64,000 bases of DNA from assembly GCF_954871325.1 (NCBI RefSeq), contig NC_088779.1, forward strand, positions 31,618,729 to 31,682,728. The letters are read 5' to 3'. This document shows positions 35,345 to 46,734 of the stretch, one piece after another. The number at the start of each line of letters is the position of its first letter. Within the stretch, counting starts at the first letter, position 1. The translations under genes were made by a program, and so were the position numbers. The notes below the pieces were generated by a model, which saw only the letters and a list, made by a program, of their open reading frames with translations, had not been told where the DNA came from and did no database searches. Source of the stretch: Gordionus sp. m RMFG-2023. Lineage: Eukaryota > Nematomorpha > Gordioida > Chordodea > Parachordodidae.

Positions 35345-36693
35345 ATTAGCGCTAGGCTCGCAAAAAATTAATTTATATCTAAAACTTTTATTGAGATATT
35401 CAAATATATTTTTATTATAATAAATATGTTGCTTTTATTTCTTTCTAAAATATTTTTTCATCCTCAATATTTTATAAACTTTGTTTTGATAATTTTCTCA
35501 TTTACTATTTAATTTTACCCTTTAGACTATATTAATATTTATTTATAAAGAATAATTCCATTAAATTCAACTATTGCAAGTATTCGAAATTTTCAGTTTT
35601 TAAAATATAATATTTCATTGATGTTAAAATTATAGGTCTGTCAATGCCAGAGGCTAGTTAGGGTTTTAAAAATTTTGTACAAATATCAATTTATTTTAAA
35701 TTATTTTAGATTTTTTTATTTCTACGAATTTTTTGAATATAAAGTTTCTTTTGAGAGCGGAATCGCGCAATCGTATAATAGCAAGATTCATTTAATGATA
35801 ACTCTTAAAGTAGTGCTAGGTTAATATCTAATGTACAATAAGCTGTATCTTTAATGTGAAATGATTAAATAATACTGATTATTTTTGATTATTTCCGATG
35901 TAATAAACATTTTTTGAATTTTAGTTCACAAATGGTATCATTATAGGCTCAGCCAATGAAAACTTAAGATCTCTTTTCGTCTTAAATATCTTTTTTTCCT
36001 TAATATAATTCTAAAGCATTTTAAAAATCCCAAAAATATGTGAATAACTGTTAAAGATGAAAAAAAACGTTTTTTTTATCCCCCTCTTTTATTATGGTTA
36101 AGATGAAAAAGTTTTTTTAATCCCCCTCTTTTGTTTATGTTAAAGTTAAATAAAGTTTTTTTTTAATACCCCTCCTTTGTTTACAATAAAATGAAAGTTA
36201 AAAAAAAGGTTTCTCTTTTTGGTCTTTCTCTTGTTTTAAGTTAAACACATTGAAAGTAAAACATATGGCTTTTGTGTTTTCTCTCACTTTACTGGATTTC
36301 TTACTTTAGGAGTCCTCAGTAAGGTGATCCGAAAATATGAGTTAGACCGTTGGGTCCGGGAGACCACCCTGCATTCCAAGGTATATTTTGAGTTTCGGGA
36401 AGTATAGGGGGTAGGTTTTATCCCCAATTATGTACGATAAAACTAACACAACTCGTTTTCACAAAAACGTTCTTTTTTTCACTATGCGCCAATTTAATTT
36501 TAATTTATAATGGTGCCTTTTATTTTTCTTATAAAAGGGACGAATTTTTTATAGTTGAGTTATACTTTATTTTTTCTGTAAAATAATTTTGAAAATCTTA
36601 ATTAATACACACTTTTTTATGTTTAAAATAATTTTAAAATTTTTATTAATATAAACTTTTTAGTTTTTTAAAATTTTGGTAATAATTATTTTA
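35345..36693 (-). repeat. Right arm of the 6.5 kb inverted repeat
   Basis: Inverse copy of 30161-31515. The sequence following the arm (36870-37010) is shared with 34700-34860. Confidence 0.85.
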
Positions 36694-37019
36694 GTTATTT
36701 TGTTAAACAATAAATTTTGATAATAAATTAATATGATTACGACCCGATCTCAAAATCATTTAAACGAAGTGTCTCAAAATTCTTCAATAACCAATATCAA
36801 TTTTTTAAAAATATAATATGAGACTGCAATTTATTGGAAGAAAACCTAAATAAAAGTAATAAATTTTTTAGACCTAACCTATGGCTAATATTAATCATTT
36901 CAAAATAAAAATTTTATAGACCTCTTTTTATATTATAATAAATATAATATGAAATTTTATAGGAAAACAACATTATCTTGGATAATAAACAAAAATCTTC
37001 TTCAACGTATTCATTTCAA

Positions 37020-37800
37020 ATTGGTAAAAATAGAAAATTTATTAAAGTAAATAGAAATATTCGATTCTATTAAAGAAATAATAAACATAAACAAATTTAT
37101 TTTTAAATTTTTAATAAACTAATTAAAAAATTTTTTTAAACTTTAAGTTTAATTTAAAGAATATTGAAATTAATATTAATATATTAAATGAAAAGAGATT
37201 AAACAAAAATAAAATAAAATTATATATTTAGGTTAGGTGGGAGGGACTTAATGACACGTGTATAGATATGCAAGTTGTATCGACAAATTTTGATTGATAT
37301 TTTTTGTCGTAGGTAGAAGCCTTATTTTGGATCAGCTGTGATTAAACGTAATCTTTGTCCTATTGTTTTGAATAATTGTAGGACTTGGGGTCAAAATGAA
37401 CCAGAGGTATGTGAGACTACCAGAACAAACAAAAATTATCAAGGTGGCTAAATTTATTTGTTTTTGTTTTTAACTTTCGCAATAGAGTTGACAGAAAAGG
37501 ATATGGAAAAATGATCACATATATATAATCCCAAGAGCGGGGCATAATCTGGTTTCAAGAAACTAGCGTCATTCCAAGGTCGGTTTGATATCATGAGGCC
37601 AGAAGGTTCCAGCGTAGAAGAAATATTTGTGGATTTCAAGATTCTACTGATAATTGATTTATAAAATTATTGAGTTTACAAAAACAAAAATTAATTTTCA
37701 AAATGTAATAATTTGAAGCATACTATTATAATTTTTTTTTTAAATTTGTTAATTCGACCTGAGATATCATCTATTTTTATAAAATTTGAAGGAGAGAAAT
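37020..37800. other. AT-rich stretch next to the mitochondrial insertion
   Basis: No gene recognised with confidence. The minus-strand frame at 37454-37639 is Trp-rich if TGA is read as Trp and adjoins COX2, so it may be a further mitochondrial piece, but I could not match it to a protein. Confidence 0.35.
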
Positions 37801-37819
37801 CACATTTCTATATTAGATT

Positions 37820-38250
37820 ATTATAGGTGTTATAATCCTGGAGGGAATATAACTATTATCAGAATCTAAGAGACATTTTCTATTTGTTAAATCATATTCT
37901 TGGGTTATATAGGAGTCATAAGTTAATAGAGTTTTAATAATTTCAGTATCATTGAGACCCTATAACTTTAATTGTAAGGTCTGAGCCAGTGAGAACTATT
38001 ATTTGATTATAATACTAAAGGGTGAGTAAGGCTATGGTTATTAAAACTACTATAGGGGGGTGGTACATAAAAATTCAGTTATATTTATATGTGTCGTTTA
38101 ACAAACTTTTAAGGATTCAAACAGCAACATATTTAAAGAAGAGTATAATAGTCAGACCTGCAATAAATCTTATTGCAAAATGATGGAAGAGGATTAAGTA
38201 TTCCGAAGAGGAAGAGAGTGTATATTGTAAGGATAATGCACGTCAGGGGT
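37820..38250 (-). pseudogene. COX2: NUMT: mitochondrial COX2 (N-terminal part)
   Basis: Minus strand, with TGA as Trp: EYLILFHHFA (family EQLIFFHDHA), a membrane-like ILFFKYVAVW, then LTIKVIGSQWYW (family LTIKVIGHQWYWSYEY), TYDSYITQEYDL and LLDSDNSYIPSRI (family FDSYM...LLEVDNR..LP). The residues fit cytochrome oxidase subunit 2 up to just before the copper-binding half, which is missing. Several frame shifts. It lies directly after COX1 in the same direction, the usual arthropod order, so the two came in as one piece. Confidence 0.85.
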
Positions 38251-38329
38251 TCATTTTTAACCGTAAACAGTTAAAAGTTGTTAAAGAGAAGTAAAGGATA
38301 TTTTGTTAAAAACATGTGTCGAAGGGGGA

Positions 38330-39750
38330 AATCCTATAGAATATTCTAAACGCGATGAGTAGGCTGAAGTAATAGACACACACCTTTCTATCCGAAGATA
38401 AAGTGTCTCACAAAATACATATAAATATAATTAAGGCTATGGTCGATATAATTGGAAGCTTAATGATGAGACTATAATAGAATGTATATATGTCGGGATA
38501 CTTTGTACCGTCGAGGTAATCCTGCACATCCCAGGAATTGATAAGGAAAGAAGGTTAAATTTAATCGTATAAATGCTAGAAAAAATTGAGGGAGACTAAT
38601 TTTTATAAAAGTTGAAAATACTAATAGCATAAAATGCCTAACCCAACCCCTGCAAAAATAGAGAATACTGCTCCTATATAAGAACATAATAAAAAAGGCG
38701 GCAATATAATAATTGTCATGTAAGTTAATGTCTAAAAATGAGGAGAATATTTCATGTTAATCCCCCCACCACAAATAAAAATAAGAATCCTAAGGCTCAT
38801 GTTTGAGAGATGAAAAAATTATTAAGGGATCCTGATATAGTTACTAGTCAATTTTAAATCCTTTGGGAATGGCAATTATTATAGTAACTGAGGTAAAAAG
38901 AAACGGATATCAACATATAATACTAATGTGAATATATAAGTTCTTATGATAAAACTTAATCCACCGGTTCCGGCTATAGCATAGATTATGCTAAGATGAC
39001 GTGAATTTTTTATTAGCATTGTCTGTTAAAATATAAGAAATTAAACCAAATCCAGGAAAAAGATCTAAACTTCGGGTTACCTTAAAAATATTGAAATAAA
39101 ATAGGGTCGCTCCCCCCAAAACGTCAAAAAATGAAGTATTAATGTTTCCATCCAAAATTAATATTGTTGCCAATGGCATAAAATAATACCTAGACCGCTA
39201 AAACATAATCTAAATTTAAATAAAAAGGAAATGAATACCATAAAAATAGAGACAAGTTTTCCATGGGTATTCCTATAGGGCCTAAGAGTGATAATTGTAT
39301 TAATAAAATTTATAGCCACCAATAAAGATGATCCATATAATGTGGAGACTTTAAATTGCTAAATCCTTATAGGGCGAAGGATGATGTCCAATTAATAAAG
39401 ATAAAAGTGGATGAAAGTTTTAACAATCAGCATCGCCTGATTATTCTATACTATTGAAAATAGAAGAATATACCTTAGTCAGAAAGATATAATATTTATT
39501 CGAAGGAAGGCCATATCAGGGGAATAAAGTATCAATGAGATTATTAGTTACCGAACTCACTAGAATTGGTGTAATAGCATAAAAATTATAATCACAATTA
39601 TATTATATCTAATAGAGTTAATAATTGTAAAAGAGTGAGATAGTTCAGTTCAAATGATTATTCTCAAAGCAGCACCTAAAAATACAGCTCAGAAACCAAA
39701 TATAATACCAATATATTTATGTGAGGACGTAGATGTAATTTAACTATAAC
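38330..39750 (-). pseudogene. COX1: NUMT: mitochondrial COX1, nearly full length
   Basis: Reads from HKYIGIIFGFWAVF through SPDMAFLRMN, NINTSFFD (about 39130), FPGFGLISYI (about 39050), IYAIAGTGGLSFI, a KGFKI block, then FAGVGLG, NLTFFPYQFLGCAGLPRRY (about 38500) and LWDTLSSDRKV near 38400. This is the complete domain order of cytochrome oxidase subunit 1. TGA falls at Trp positions and ATA at several family Met positions, pointing to the invertebrate mitochondrial code. Multiple frame shifts and amino-acid drift show an old nuclear copy. The open frames at 38472-38687 and 38991-39179 are parts of it. Confidence 0.95.
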
Positions 39751-39844
39751 ATGCTCCTAATATCCAATTTACAAAAGTATAACTATTCCCATGAATCCAA
39801 ATAAAGTAAAAAAAGTGAACGATTGAAATGAATAAAGTGAACAT

Positions 39845-39975
39845 ATATATGGGTGGGTGGGGTGAGAGAGGAAAAAATGGGGCATGGGTGAGACCGGAAA
39901 CGCTGGTATCTCTCATCTATTGTGACAGATTTTATCTTTTCGAATTTGTGCTGACGATTTTTTGCCCTAATTAAC
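39845..39975. other. Junction between COX1 and ND1 pieces
   Basis: GGGTGGGTGGGGTGAGAG and nearby sequence do not look mitochondrial. It may be nuclear filler between two mitochondrial fragments, or an unrecognised non-coding or tRNA segment. No tRNA cloverleaf was identified. Confidence 0.35.
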
Positions 39976-39977
39976 AA

Positions 39978-40258
39978 TTACCATTTATTAGTGTCGATTA
40001 TACTAATAGGAGTAAGTGTATTTGATTATAGAGGATGAGTGAGTAACTCAAAGTTTTCTATATTAGGTGGTACACGGTCCAAATTTTCTTATGAGTTAAT
40101 TGTGAGATTTCTTTTTTTATTAATAGGATTGGTGTAAATTATTATGCCCTAGATTTGTAGCTGAGGTTTCAATTGACGGCGGCCGGATTTTTCTATTATT
40201 TTTATCCATATTGGTCGCAGCGAAGATATTGAACAAATTTTGGTATAATACTCTTTTT
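39978..40258 (+). pseudogene. ND1: NUMT: mitochondrial ND1 fragment
   Basis: Plus strand with TGA as Trp: GVSVFDY, then GWVSNSKFSILGGTRSKFS and YELIVRFLFLLIG. This follows the ND1 segment GVSVYS..WSGW.SNSKY.LLG.LR...Q.ISYEV. The codon before GW is AGA where the family has Ser, again fitting invertebrate code. ND1 runs opposite to COX1, as in arthropod mitochondria, but the two are not neighbours there, so the insertion is rearranged or made of two pieces. Confidence 0.75.
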
Positions 40259-40439
40259 TTTAAATAAAATTTTTCAAAAACAGTATTTAAAAAAATTAGA
40301 AGGTAATATAGGTATATGTCCAGGTAAGAGGTTTGGTTCGGTGTACTTTTTTTAATATTATTAATATTGTCTTAATGTTTATATATATTTTAAGGTAGAT
40401 AATATAAATATTTTATTTTATAAAATGAATTTTGAATTA

Positions 40440-40620
40440 AATGGTTAAAATTTTAAAATTTTTATACATTTAAATGCTATTATTCAACAGAATCAAAGAT
40501 TCTTCCTGAGACAAGGTTTTTTAGATCTATTCATGGAATGACGCCCGAAATGAATCGAGGTTTGATCTATAAAAATTTTTAATTTTTTTAACTCTGTAAA
40601 ATATTTATTATTATGATTAA
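40440..40620 (+). repeat. Dispersed repeat (TTCAACAGAA family), further copy
   Basis: Contains ATTATTCAACAGAATCAAAG, AGATCTATTCATGGAATGAC and GAATCGAGGTTTGA, matching 12300-12385. Confidence 0.7.
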
Positions 40621-40839
40621 CATTTAGAATAAATTATAACTTCTATATAATTGTAATTTTTAAGAAAATCATCAAAATTATTTATGACTAAATTAAAAAT
40701 ATATAAATGTTGTTTAAAAATAACATATATCTCTGGTTAAAATGAAAAAGAAAGAAAGAAAGAAAGAAAAAAAGACCCCTAGAATGCACTACCAATAATT
40801 CACCAAACCCAGACTGCATAAATGATCTTTTATATAACA

Positions 40840-41490
40840 CACTACCCTCAACAATATCTAGGATTCCTCGGGGCAGAACACTTGCAGCGAGTAAACTTAA
40901 TTCCATTATTCTTTACTCAATAAAAACATCATAAATGTTGACAACTGGAAAAAACTTTTTGACTTCTTTACTAACTTGAAGGTTCCATCGACAAAGTTAA
41001 ACTTAACAAACAAATTAAGTGTCAGTTAATCAACCCAATCCCCAACATCAATGCCTCTTGTTCTTCAATATCTAACTTTAATCACAACATCCCTGATTTA
41101 AAGGTTAAACTTATCAACCATAAAATTAATACCTGTAATATTAAAGTGGCTCTAAAAATAGCAGTGTCCGAAGACACCATATCCCCTGACAATTTGGACA
41201 CTATACTCTTACTAAAATCTATACATCCCCAAGATTTTAGTGAACTACCACCACCTCCAACCATTCCTACTCCTCCTCTAAACGCCATAGAAGTAACTAA
41301 GGTCAATAGTCACCTTCAGAAAAGACTTCTTGGTCTTGACGGTTTTAGAGCTATATACCTTCAAGACCTCATCAAATCAACAACTGAACTTATATTCAAA
41401 ATAAAAACTCTACTTAATCATATTACAGCGTCTACATGGCAAAAAATTTCATGGAAGCAAACCCTTATCCAAAATCTACTCCTACTTCTA
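40840..41490 (+). mobile_element. LINE fragment, linker to start of reverse transcriptase
   Basis: Translation includes RIPRGRTLAASKLNS (against RIPKGARLQVAKHLS), ALKIAVSEDTISPDNLD (against AIRLATSDNKLAPYDQ), LLKSIHPQDF, and LGLDGFRAIYLQDL (against PGVDEFRPIFLQDL). This is the region between the zinc finger and reverse-transcriptase motif 1 of the LINE at 46735. The open frame 41146-41538 is the longest intact part. Divergence is substantial, so this is an older lineage. Confidence 0.85.
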
Positions 41491-42285
41491 AAAAAATTAC
41501 GCGGCCTTCGGCCGCGATATTTGCCAACATTGCTATAGTGATAATAATAATATTTATACAAAGAATCTTATAGTAAGCCACCATTTATACCCTTACAGCA
41601 TAATTATATTTATAAATTTTCAAACAACACACATATTTATAGATAAATAAACCAAAAATGAACTCTATTCAATTAATATTACTACCAAATTTGGTCGATC
41701 GAATATTTAGTAAATTATCGGTTTTGAGCTCAGTATTCGGTCAAATCATAATATTTTTAAAATATTTTTTAGGATTATGTTTAAAATCTAAATATACACG
41801 TATAAATCAAAATTGAAGAGACTTTGATCAATAACGCCAGCAATATATACCTTACAAATTTTCTTATCTAAACAAATTTTTTTAAAATTTTTTTTAGGTT
41901 TTTCACATGTATTTACACCCAAATATAAAAAAAGCGCAATCCAATTTCCTAAAAATATATTTTTATATTTATGCATTTAACGCCATCTTATGGATATATA
42001 TTTGTTAAATTTTACAATTGAAAAATAAAATTAAATTGTAAAAAGCTAGTAAATATATATTAAAGATTTAATAAGTTATCATAACTGCATATAATGTTAT
42101 TTAATTAAATTTTTTTGATGAATAGTGGTCTCATTCGATATATCCTTCTAATAACAGATATTAGATACCACAGATTTTCTTTTTTAAATTTATTATAATA
42201 ATAATTCTTAATGATAGGTAAAAAAAAATAATTTTTTAAGTTTATAGAAAGAATTTATTAATTAATTTTTTTTAGATGTACGATT
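41491..42285. other. Non-coding, with a short GC hairpin
   Basis: At 41499-41516 the sequence GCGGCCTTCGGCCGC forms a perfect 6-bp stem; a decayed version (CGCTACCTTCGGCGACG) lies at 44290, followed in both by ATATTT.CC. The rest is AT-rich. 42115-42180 resembles 19910-19975. The minus-strand frame at 41788-41976 has no domain. Confidence 0.5.
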
Positions 42286-42289
42286 GGAA

Positions 42290-43490
42290 ACACGAGTATG
42301 AACAAGGACGCAGGTTCAATCCTGGTAAGGAACAAAAACTTTCAAGTTTTTCTTCGATGACTGATGTGTAAAGACATATGGTATGATGAATATTGAAGCT
42401 AAGAGATTACACCCCGGTCACCGACAGGCCTGGACAGCAGGGTGTTAAGGATACCTGTCCAATAAACAAAATGACAGAAATAACTGGAAATATGAATATG
42501 AAAGTTAGGGCGTTCCCTCCATGTGAAAAATAAAGTAAAGGTCAAAGCAGACAAGACTGGCAAGTTTGAATATTGGGACGCTTAAAGACGAGAGAATTGG
42601 CATCGATGTGAACAAGAGAAAAGTTGATATAGCGTGCATACAAGAGACAAAATGGAAAGGAAAGAACTTGTTAGCAATAGGAACGGTGTCGGCATCATCC
42701 TCAGTCAAGATCTAACCTCCTCAGTTGTAGAAGTTAACAGGATCTCTGATAGACTAATGAAGATAAAACTCTGCATTGGTAATACTACACATCCCTATCA
42801 GTATATGCTCTTCTTTACAAATCTCAAATAAATCCACTCGGAATAAGATAAAACTGGAACCATGCATCAAATGGGGCAAATTAAAAACAATGACAGATGC
42901 CTTTGCAATCAATGCAAACATTGAAACAATAAATTCCTCACAAGTCAGTGAAGAAATCTGGACAGACCTTTCACACTGCAAAATCGACACTAGGCTTGAC
43001 AAGAGGTGGCAACAAATCATACAAAGAATTATGGTGGTGGAATGAAGAGGTACAAACCACTATACAGGAGAAAAAAGCCGATACAAAAAATCCAAGAGAT
43101 TAGCTACAAAGGCGGTGGCTAGGGCCAAATCTAAGGCATACGATGACATTTACGAAGATCTACATACCAAAGAAGGGCAAAATAAAATATACAGATTAGC
43201 CAAACAGCGAGAAAAGAACTAACTCTAGGGATATAAACGGAGCTCCGAAAGTAATCAAAAATAAAGATGGGAAATTGATAATAAAGGAAAAAGAAATAAT
43301 GAATAGATGGAAAGAATATTTTCATGAGCTTCTCAACTTTAACCCCCACATACTGCATCTCGACGAACACTCCCCTTGTCAAAACCTTGTACATATAACA
43401 GAACAAGAAATAATCACATGCCTCAAGCATATGAAAAACAACATAGCTAGGGGTCCAGACGATATTTCAATAGAAAGCATGTTTTAAAAT
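42290..43490 (+). mobile_element. RTE-clade LINE fragment, 5' part
   Basis: After a 5' leader (about 42290-42540) the translation reads VDIACIQETKWKGK, the apurinic endonuclease signature with the QETKW motif. RNGVGIILSQDL and SSVVEVNRISDRLMKIKL follow, a sequence characteristic of RTE-type elements. After an internal deletion near 42830 come the linker (KSRYKKSKRLATKAVARAK-like, YDDIYEDLHTKEGQNKIYRL) and ITEQEIITCLKHMKN...ARGPDDISIE, the start of the reverse transcriptase. It ends there, so the catalytic polymerase part is missing. Several frame shifts are present. Confidence 0.88.
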
Positions 43491-44760
43491 AAAAATTATA
43501 TTTAAATAATATTAAAGTAGATAAATTAACTTAAAACTTTATATGATTGGAATTATCTAAATTGAGACAAAGGAATCTGGGTTGTAAGGTTCTTATATAT
43601 ATATAAGCTATGTAAATTATTTGGTGTTTGAGGGTGTAATAGATATAAGTATGGAATATTTTGTAGGGTTGCAATATTGATGATTTTTGTATGATGAGTG
43701 GAATTGTGATATGTTTCTTTGGATAATCTATGAGTCAAAGTAAATTAATAATATGATGTATTATTCTTTGGTGGCTGTAGGTCTATTAATACCCATAGAT
43801 TTATATTAATATATACTGCTCAACGTCCAATTTTATAATGTTATAACAACATTACTCACAGCCATTTGCAAAGAAATAACATTCATTATAATAAGTCTAT
43901 TTTTATAATGATTTTGATTTTAACGTTATTTCATTGTATTTATGAATTATTTTATTTAAATCGCACACAGATATAAATTACAAGATATATAATTTTTCAA
44001 AAAGATGTAATATAAAAATATTTAATTATTTTTTTAAAAAATGTATAAAATTAAATGATAAAATTTACAGTATAAATCGTAAAAAATTACATGTTTCCAA
44101 ACAGAAATTTTAATTTAACATATTTACACTTATATTTTAACCCTATTGCTTCATAAAAAATTTAAAAATAGACAATTGTCACCTTTCTTGTTGTACATCT
44201 TCAAAATTTTAATTTAATAGTTCAAAATATGTATTTATACCTTATGTATATGTGATATGTGACAATTTAAGTTAAACCTAAAAAATTCCCGCTACCTTCG
44301 GCGACGATATTTCCCCATTATTATTTTCACCTTTTTAATTATAATGATACTCTTTTCAAAGAATTTATAAAGGATAACTTAAATTAATCTATCTCTACTA
44401 CTAACTATCGATATTTTGTGAATATAAAGGATTTATTTTTTAGATAATAAATTCAATTAAATCCTCCATTATTTACAATGAATTCATTATTATAACTTTA
44501 TGAGCTAGATGAAATATTTAAGCCTTTTAAATGTAATTTAAAAGGATAGCAGAAAGTTTTATTTACAAAACAATATGTATGATTGTTTGCAATATATAGA
44601 TTTGGTCGATGAATTGTATTATAATAGTTCTATAATAAAAGTATTAATTTTTACAACGATAAATTTTGTCCTATTTCATCTCAAAATTCAATAGATAATT
44701 CCTTCCAAAAATTTATCCTGCCATTATTAAAGCCGCCTACCCCTACCCCCTCAAAAAAAT
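43491..44760. other. AT-rich non-coding stretch
   Basis: Only the decayed CTACCTTCGG hairpin repeat near 44285 (relative of 41499) is recognisable. Confidence 0.45.
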
Positions 44761-44764
44761 AGGA

Positions 44765-46040
44765 TGCGAACTGTTCCTACGCCTCCCGTAGACGCTGCAT
44801 GCTATCTAGATTACTCATAAAGGGAACTTCAATATCAAAAGAATCTAAAGTATACAGATATACAATAGATGGATGGCCAATAAACTATGATGCATGTTTA
44901 AAGGAGATAGCCAAAGGTAAGAAAAAATTACAACAGAGAGAGGTTGTTTATTATGGATAACTAAAATGATAATGCCACAACAATACCGAAACAACGTGTT
45001 GGAAATGATACATCAAGGACATATCGGAATGGTAAAAATGAAGATGAGTGAGAGCACGACAATATGCGTGGTGGCCTAATATAAACCAAGATATAGAAAC
45101 ATGGGTCGAAAAATGTAGAGAATGGTAGGAACAACATGATATGCTTCAAAAGACAGCAGTTCAAAATTGGCCAAAACCACCAAAAGCATGGCACCGAATA
45201 CATATTGATCTGGACCATTTCAAATTCATTTTTGGTTTGTAGTGATAGATGCTAGCTGTCGCTAGCCAGAAATAGTTCCCATGACTAGCAGTACAACCGA
45301 AAGCAGGATAAAAATATTAAGAAATATTTTTGCAAGATTCGTATTTTTCAAGATAATTGTTTCTGATAACGGACTCCAATTCAGCTACAAAAATTTCATT
45401 AATTTTTGTGAAAAAACGGTATCAATTAGTGCACGGAAGTCCTTACCATCCTCAGACAAACGGCATGGTAAAACGTTAAGTTCGAACTTTTAAACAGAGT
45501 ATGAATAAAAGAAACGATAGGGATTTAGAAACTAGTCTAGCTATATTTCTCTACAATTACAGGAATACACCAGGGACAGAAACTAAACAAAGTTCCGCTG
45601 AAAATACTACTAAAATTTAAACCTAGAGGTTAGATCAAATATTCGAACGGGGGAACAAAAAGGAGAAGTTAGAATACTACAAACAAAATTCCAGATAAAT
45701 GAAAAAATTTGGTTGCGCCTTTACAATAATAAAAAAAAAAAATGGGAAGAAGCCATTATTAACATACTCCGATCACAACGTTATGAAGTAAGTATAGCGG
45801 GTAAATACGATTTTACGTCATACGGACCAATTAAGGAAAAGAACTGAAAATATATTAATTGAAGTATACGAATTAGAAGAGAGAACACTGAAGTAAAAGA
45901 CAAAACCGAAGAGTTAGCAAACAAAAAGGAGGTAATAAAAAACAACGATGAAATGAATTCAAAGGAGTGGGTGGTAGAAACAAGTCAAGATCGATACCCC
46001 AAAAGGATACGATCGGAACCGACTGAGGATAAATGATGTG
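44765..46040 (+). mobile_element. Gypsy-type LTR retrotransposon fossil, integrase region
   Basis: Fragments of the translation in family order: IPQQYRNNVLEMIHQGHIG-like zinc-binding start (about 44970-45030), KPPKAWHRIHIDLDHF (about 45180), a VIDASC..-type first catalytic region, IVSDNGLQF (about 45360, second catalytic Asp), FLYNYRNTPGT (about 45550) and a basic tail ending RYPKRIR. These are hallmarks of animal Gypsy integrases. It is broken. No gag, polymerase or LTR is attached, so it is an internal piece of an old copy. Confidence 0.85.
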
Positions 46041-46375
46041 TATTAAATTGTTGTTTTAGTTATTTTTTATAAAATGTTTATTTTATTATTATAATATAAT
46101 TTGAGATTTATTTGAAAATAAATGATGATTAGGATTTTACGAAATAAAAGAATTCGATAATTTATTACATAATTATATTACATTGACTATAGATGCATAA
46201 ATGAAAAGTTTAAAGGATATAATTTTTAATGAAGGCGAAAGTTTTGGACATTCGAAATCGTTATTAAATTTTTATATATTTAGTTAATGTCATTTTTTTC
46301 AAATTTTTATTCTACTATTTTTTAAAAAATGAATTAAATTATTAGATAACGTTTATAAGAGTTGATTGTCAAATT
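46041..46375. other. AT-rich DNA upstream of the LINE
   Basis: No feature recognised. The LINE 5' end is not marked by a clear boundary. Confidence 0.4.
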
Positions 46376-46625
46376 TGATCACTTGCACATAACTATACTA
46401 TGAATAAATCATCTTCCATAATCAAACCTCCTATATTAAATAAATTTCATCAAAAATTGCCAAACATTTTATTCAGTTAATAATATTTCACCAAATATTT
46501 ATCCAGAAAATGATATTGAAAGTGGGATTTCTATATGATCACTTGTACATAATTATACCATGAGTAAATCATCTTCCATAATCAAACCTCAAATATTGAA
46601 TAAATCTTATCAAAAATCAAAAAAA
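46376..46625 (+). repeat. Tandem repeat in the LINE 5' leader
   Basis: Two copies (46376-46465 and 46537-46625) of a unit containing GATCACTTG.ACATAA and ATCATCTTCCATAATCAAAC. They sit 110-360 bp upstream of the LINE start codon. Repeated 5' leaders are common in LINEs and often carry the promoter; that role here is inferred. Confidence 0.7.
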
Positions 46626-46734
46626 ATAACTCATTAAACTTCCTTAATATACCAACCCACAAGAAACCCATATTTGAAGATAAAAATAATATCCAACATT
46701 TTCACTCTTAAACTGATAAAAAAAAATTTAATTC

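Larger units (their letters stand above)
30161..36693. mobile_element. 6.5 kb element with 1.35 kb inverted arms
   Basis: Arms 30161-31515 and 35345-36693 are inverse copies: the left tip TAAAATAATTATTACC matches the right tip GGTAATAATTATTTTA. Internal landmarks pair throughout, for example CGATTGCGCGATTCCGCTCT with AGAGCGGAATCGCGCAATCG. The 3.8 kb centre carries no transposase I can find. It holds a COX1 NUMT copy, a LINE 5' fragment and a third partial copy of the arm. It inserted into (or was joined to) the gag fossil on the left. It could be a long-TIR DNA transposon, a fold-back element or an inverted duplication. No clear target duplication was seen. Confidence 0.75.

Noticed and set aside
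37454-37639. Possible COX3 or other mitochondrial frame next to COX2
   Set aside because: TGA codons could be Trp, but I could not align the residues to COX3, ATP6 or the rest of COX2.
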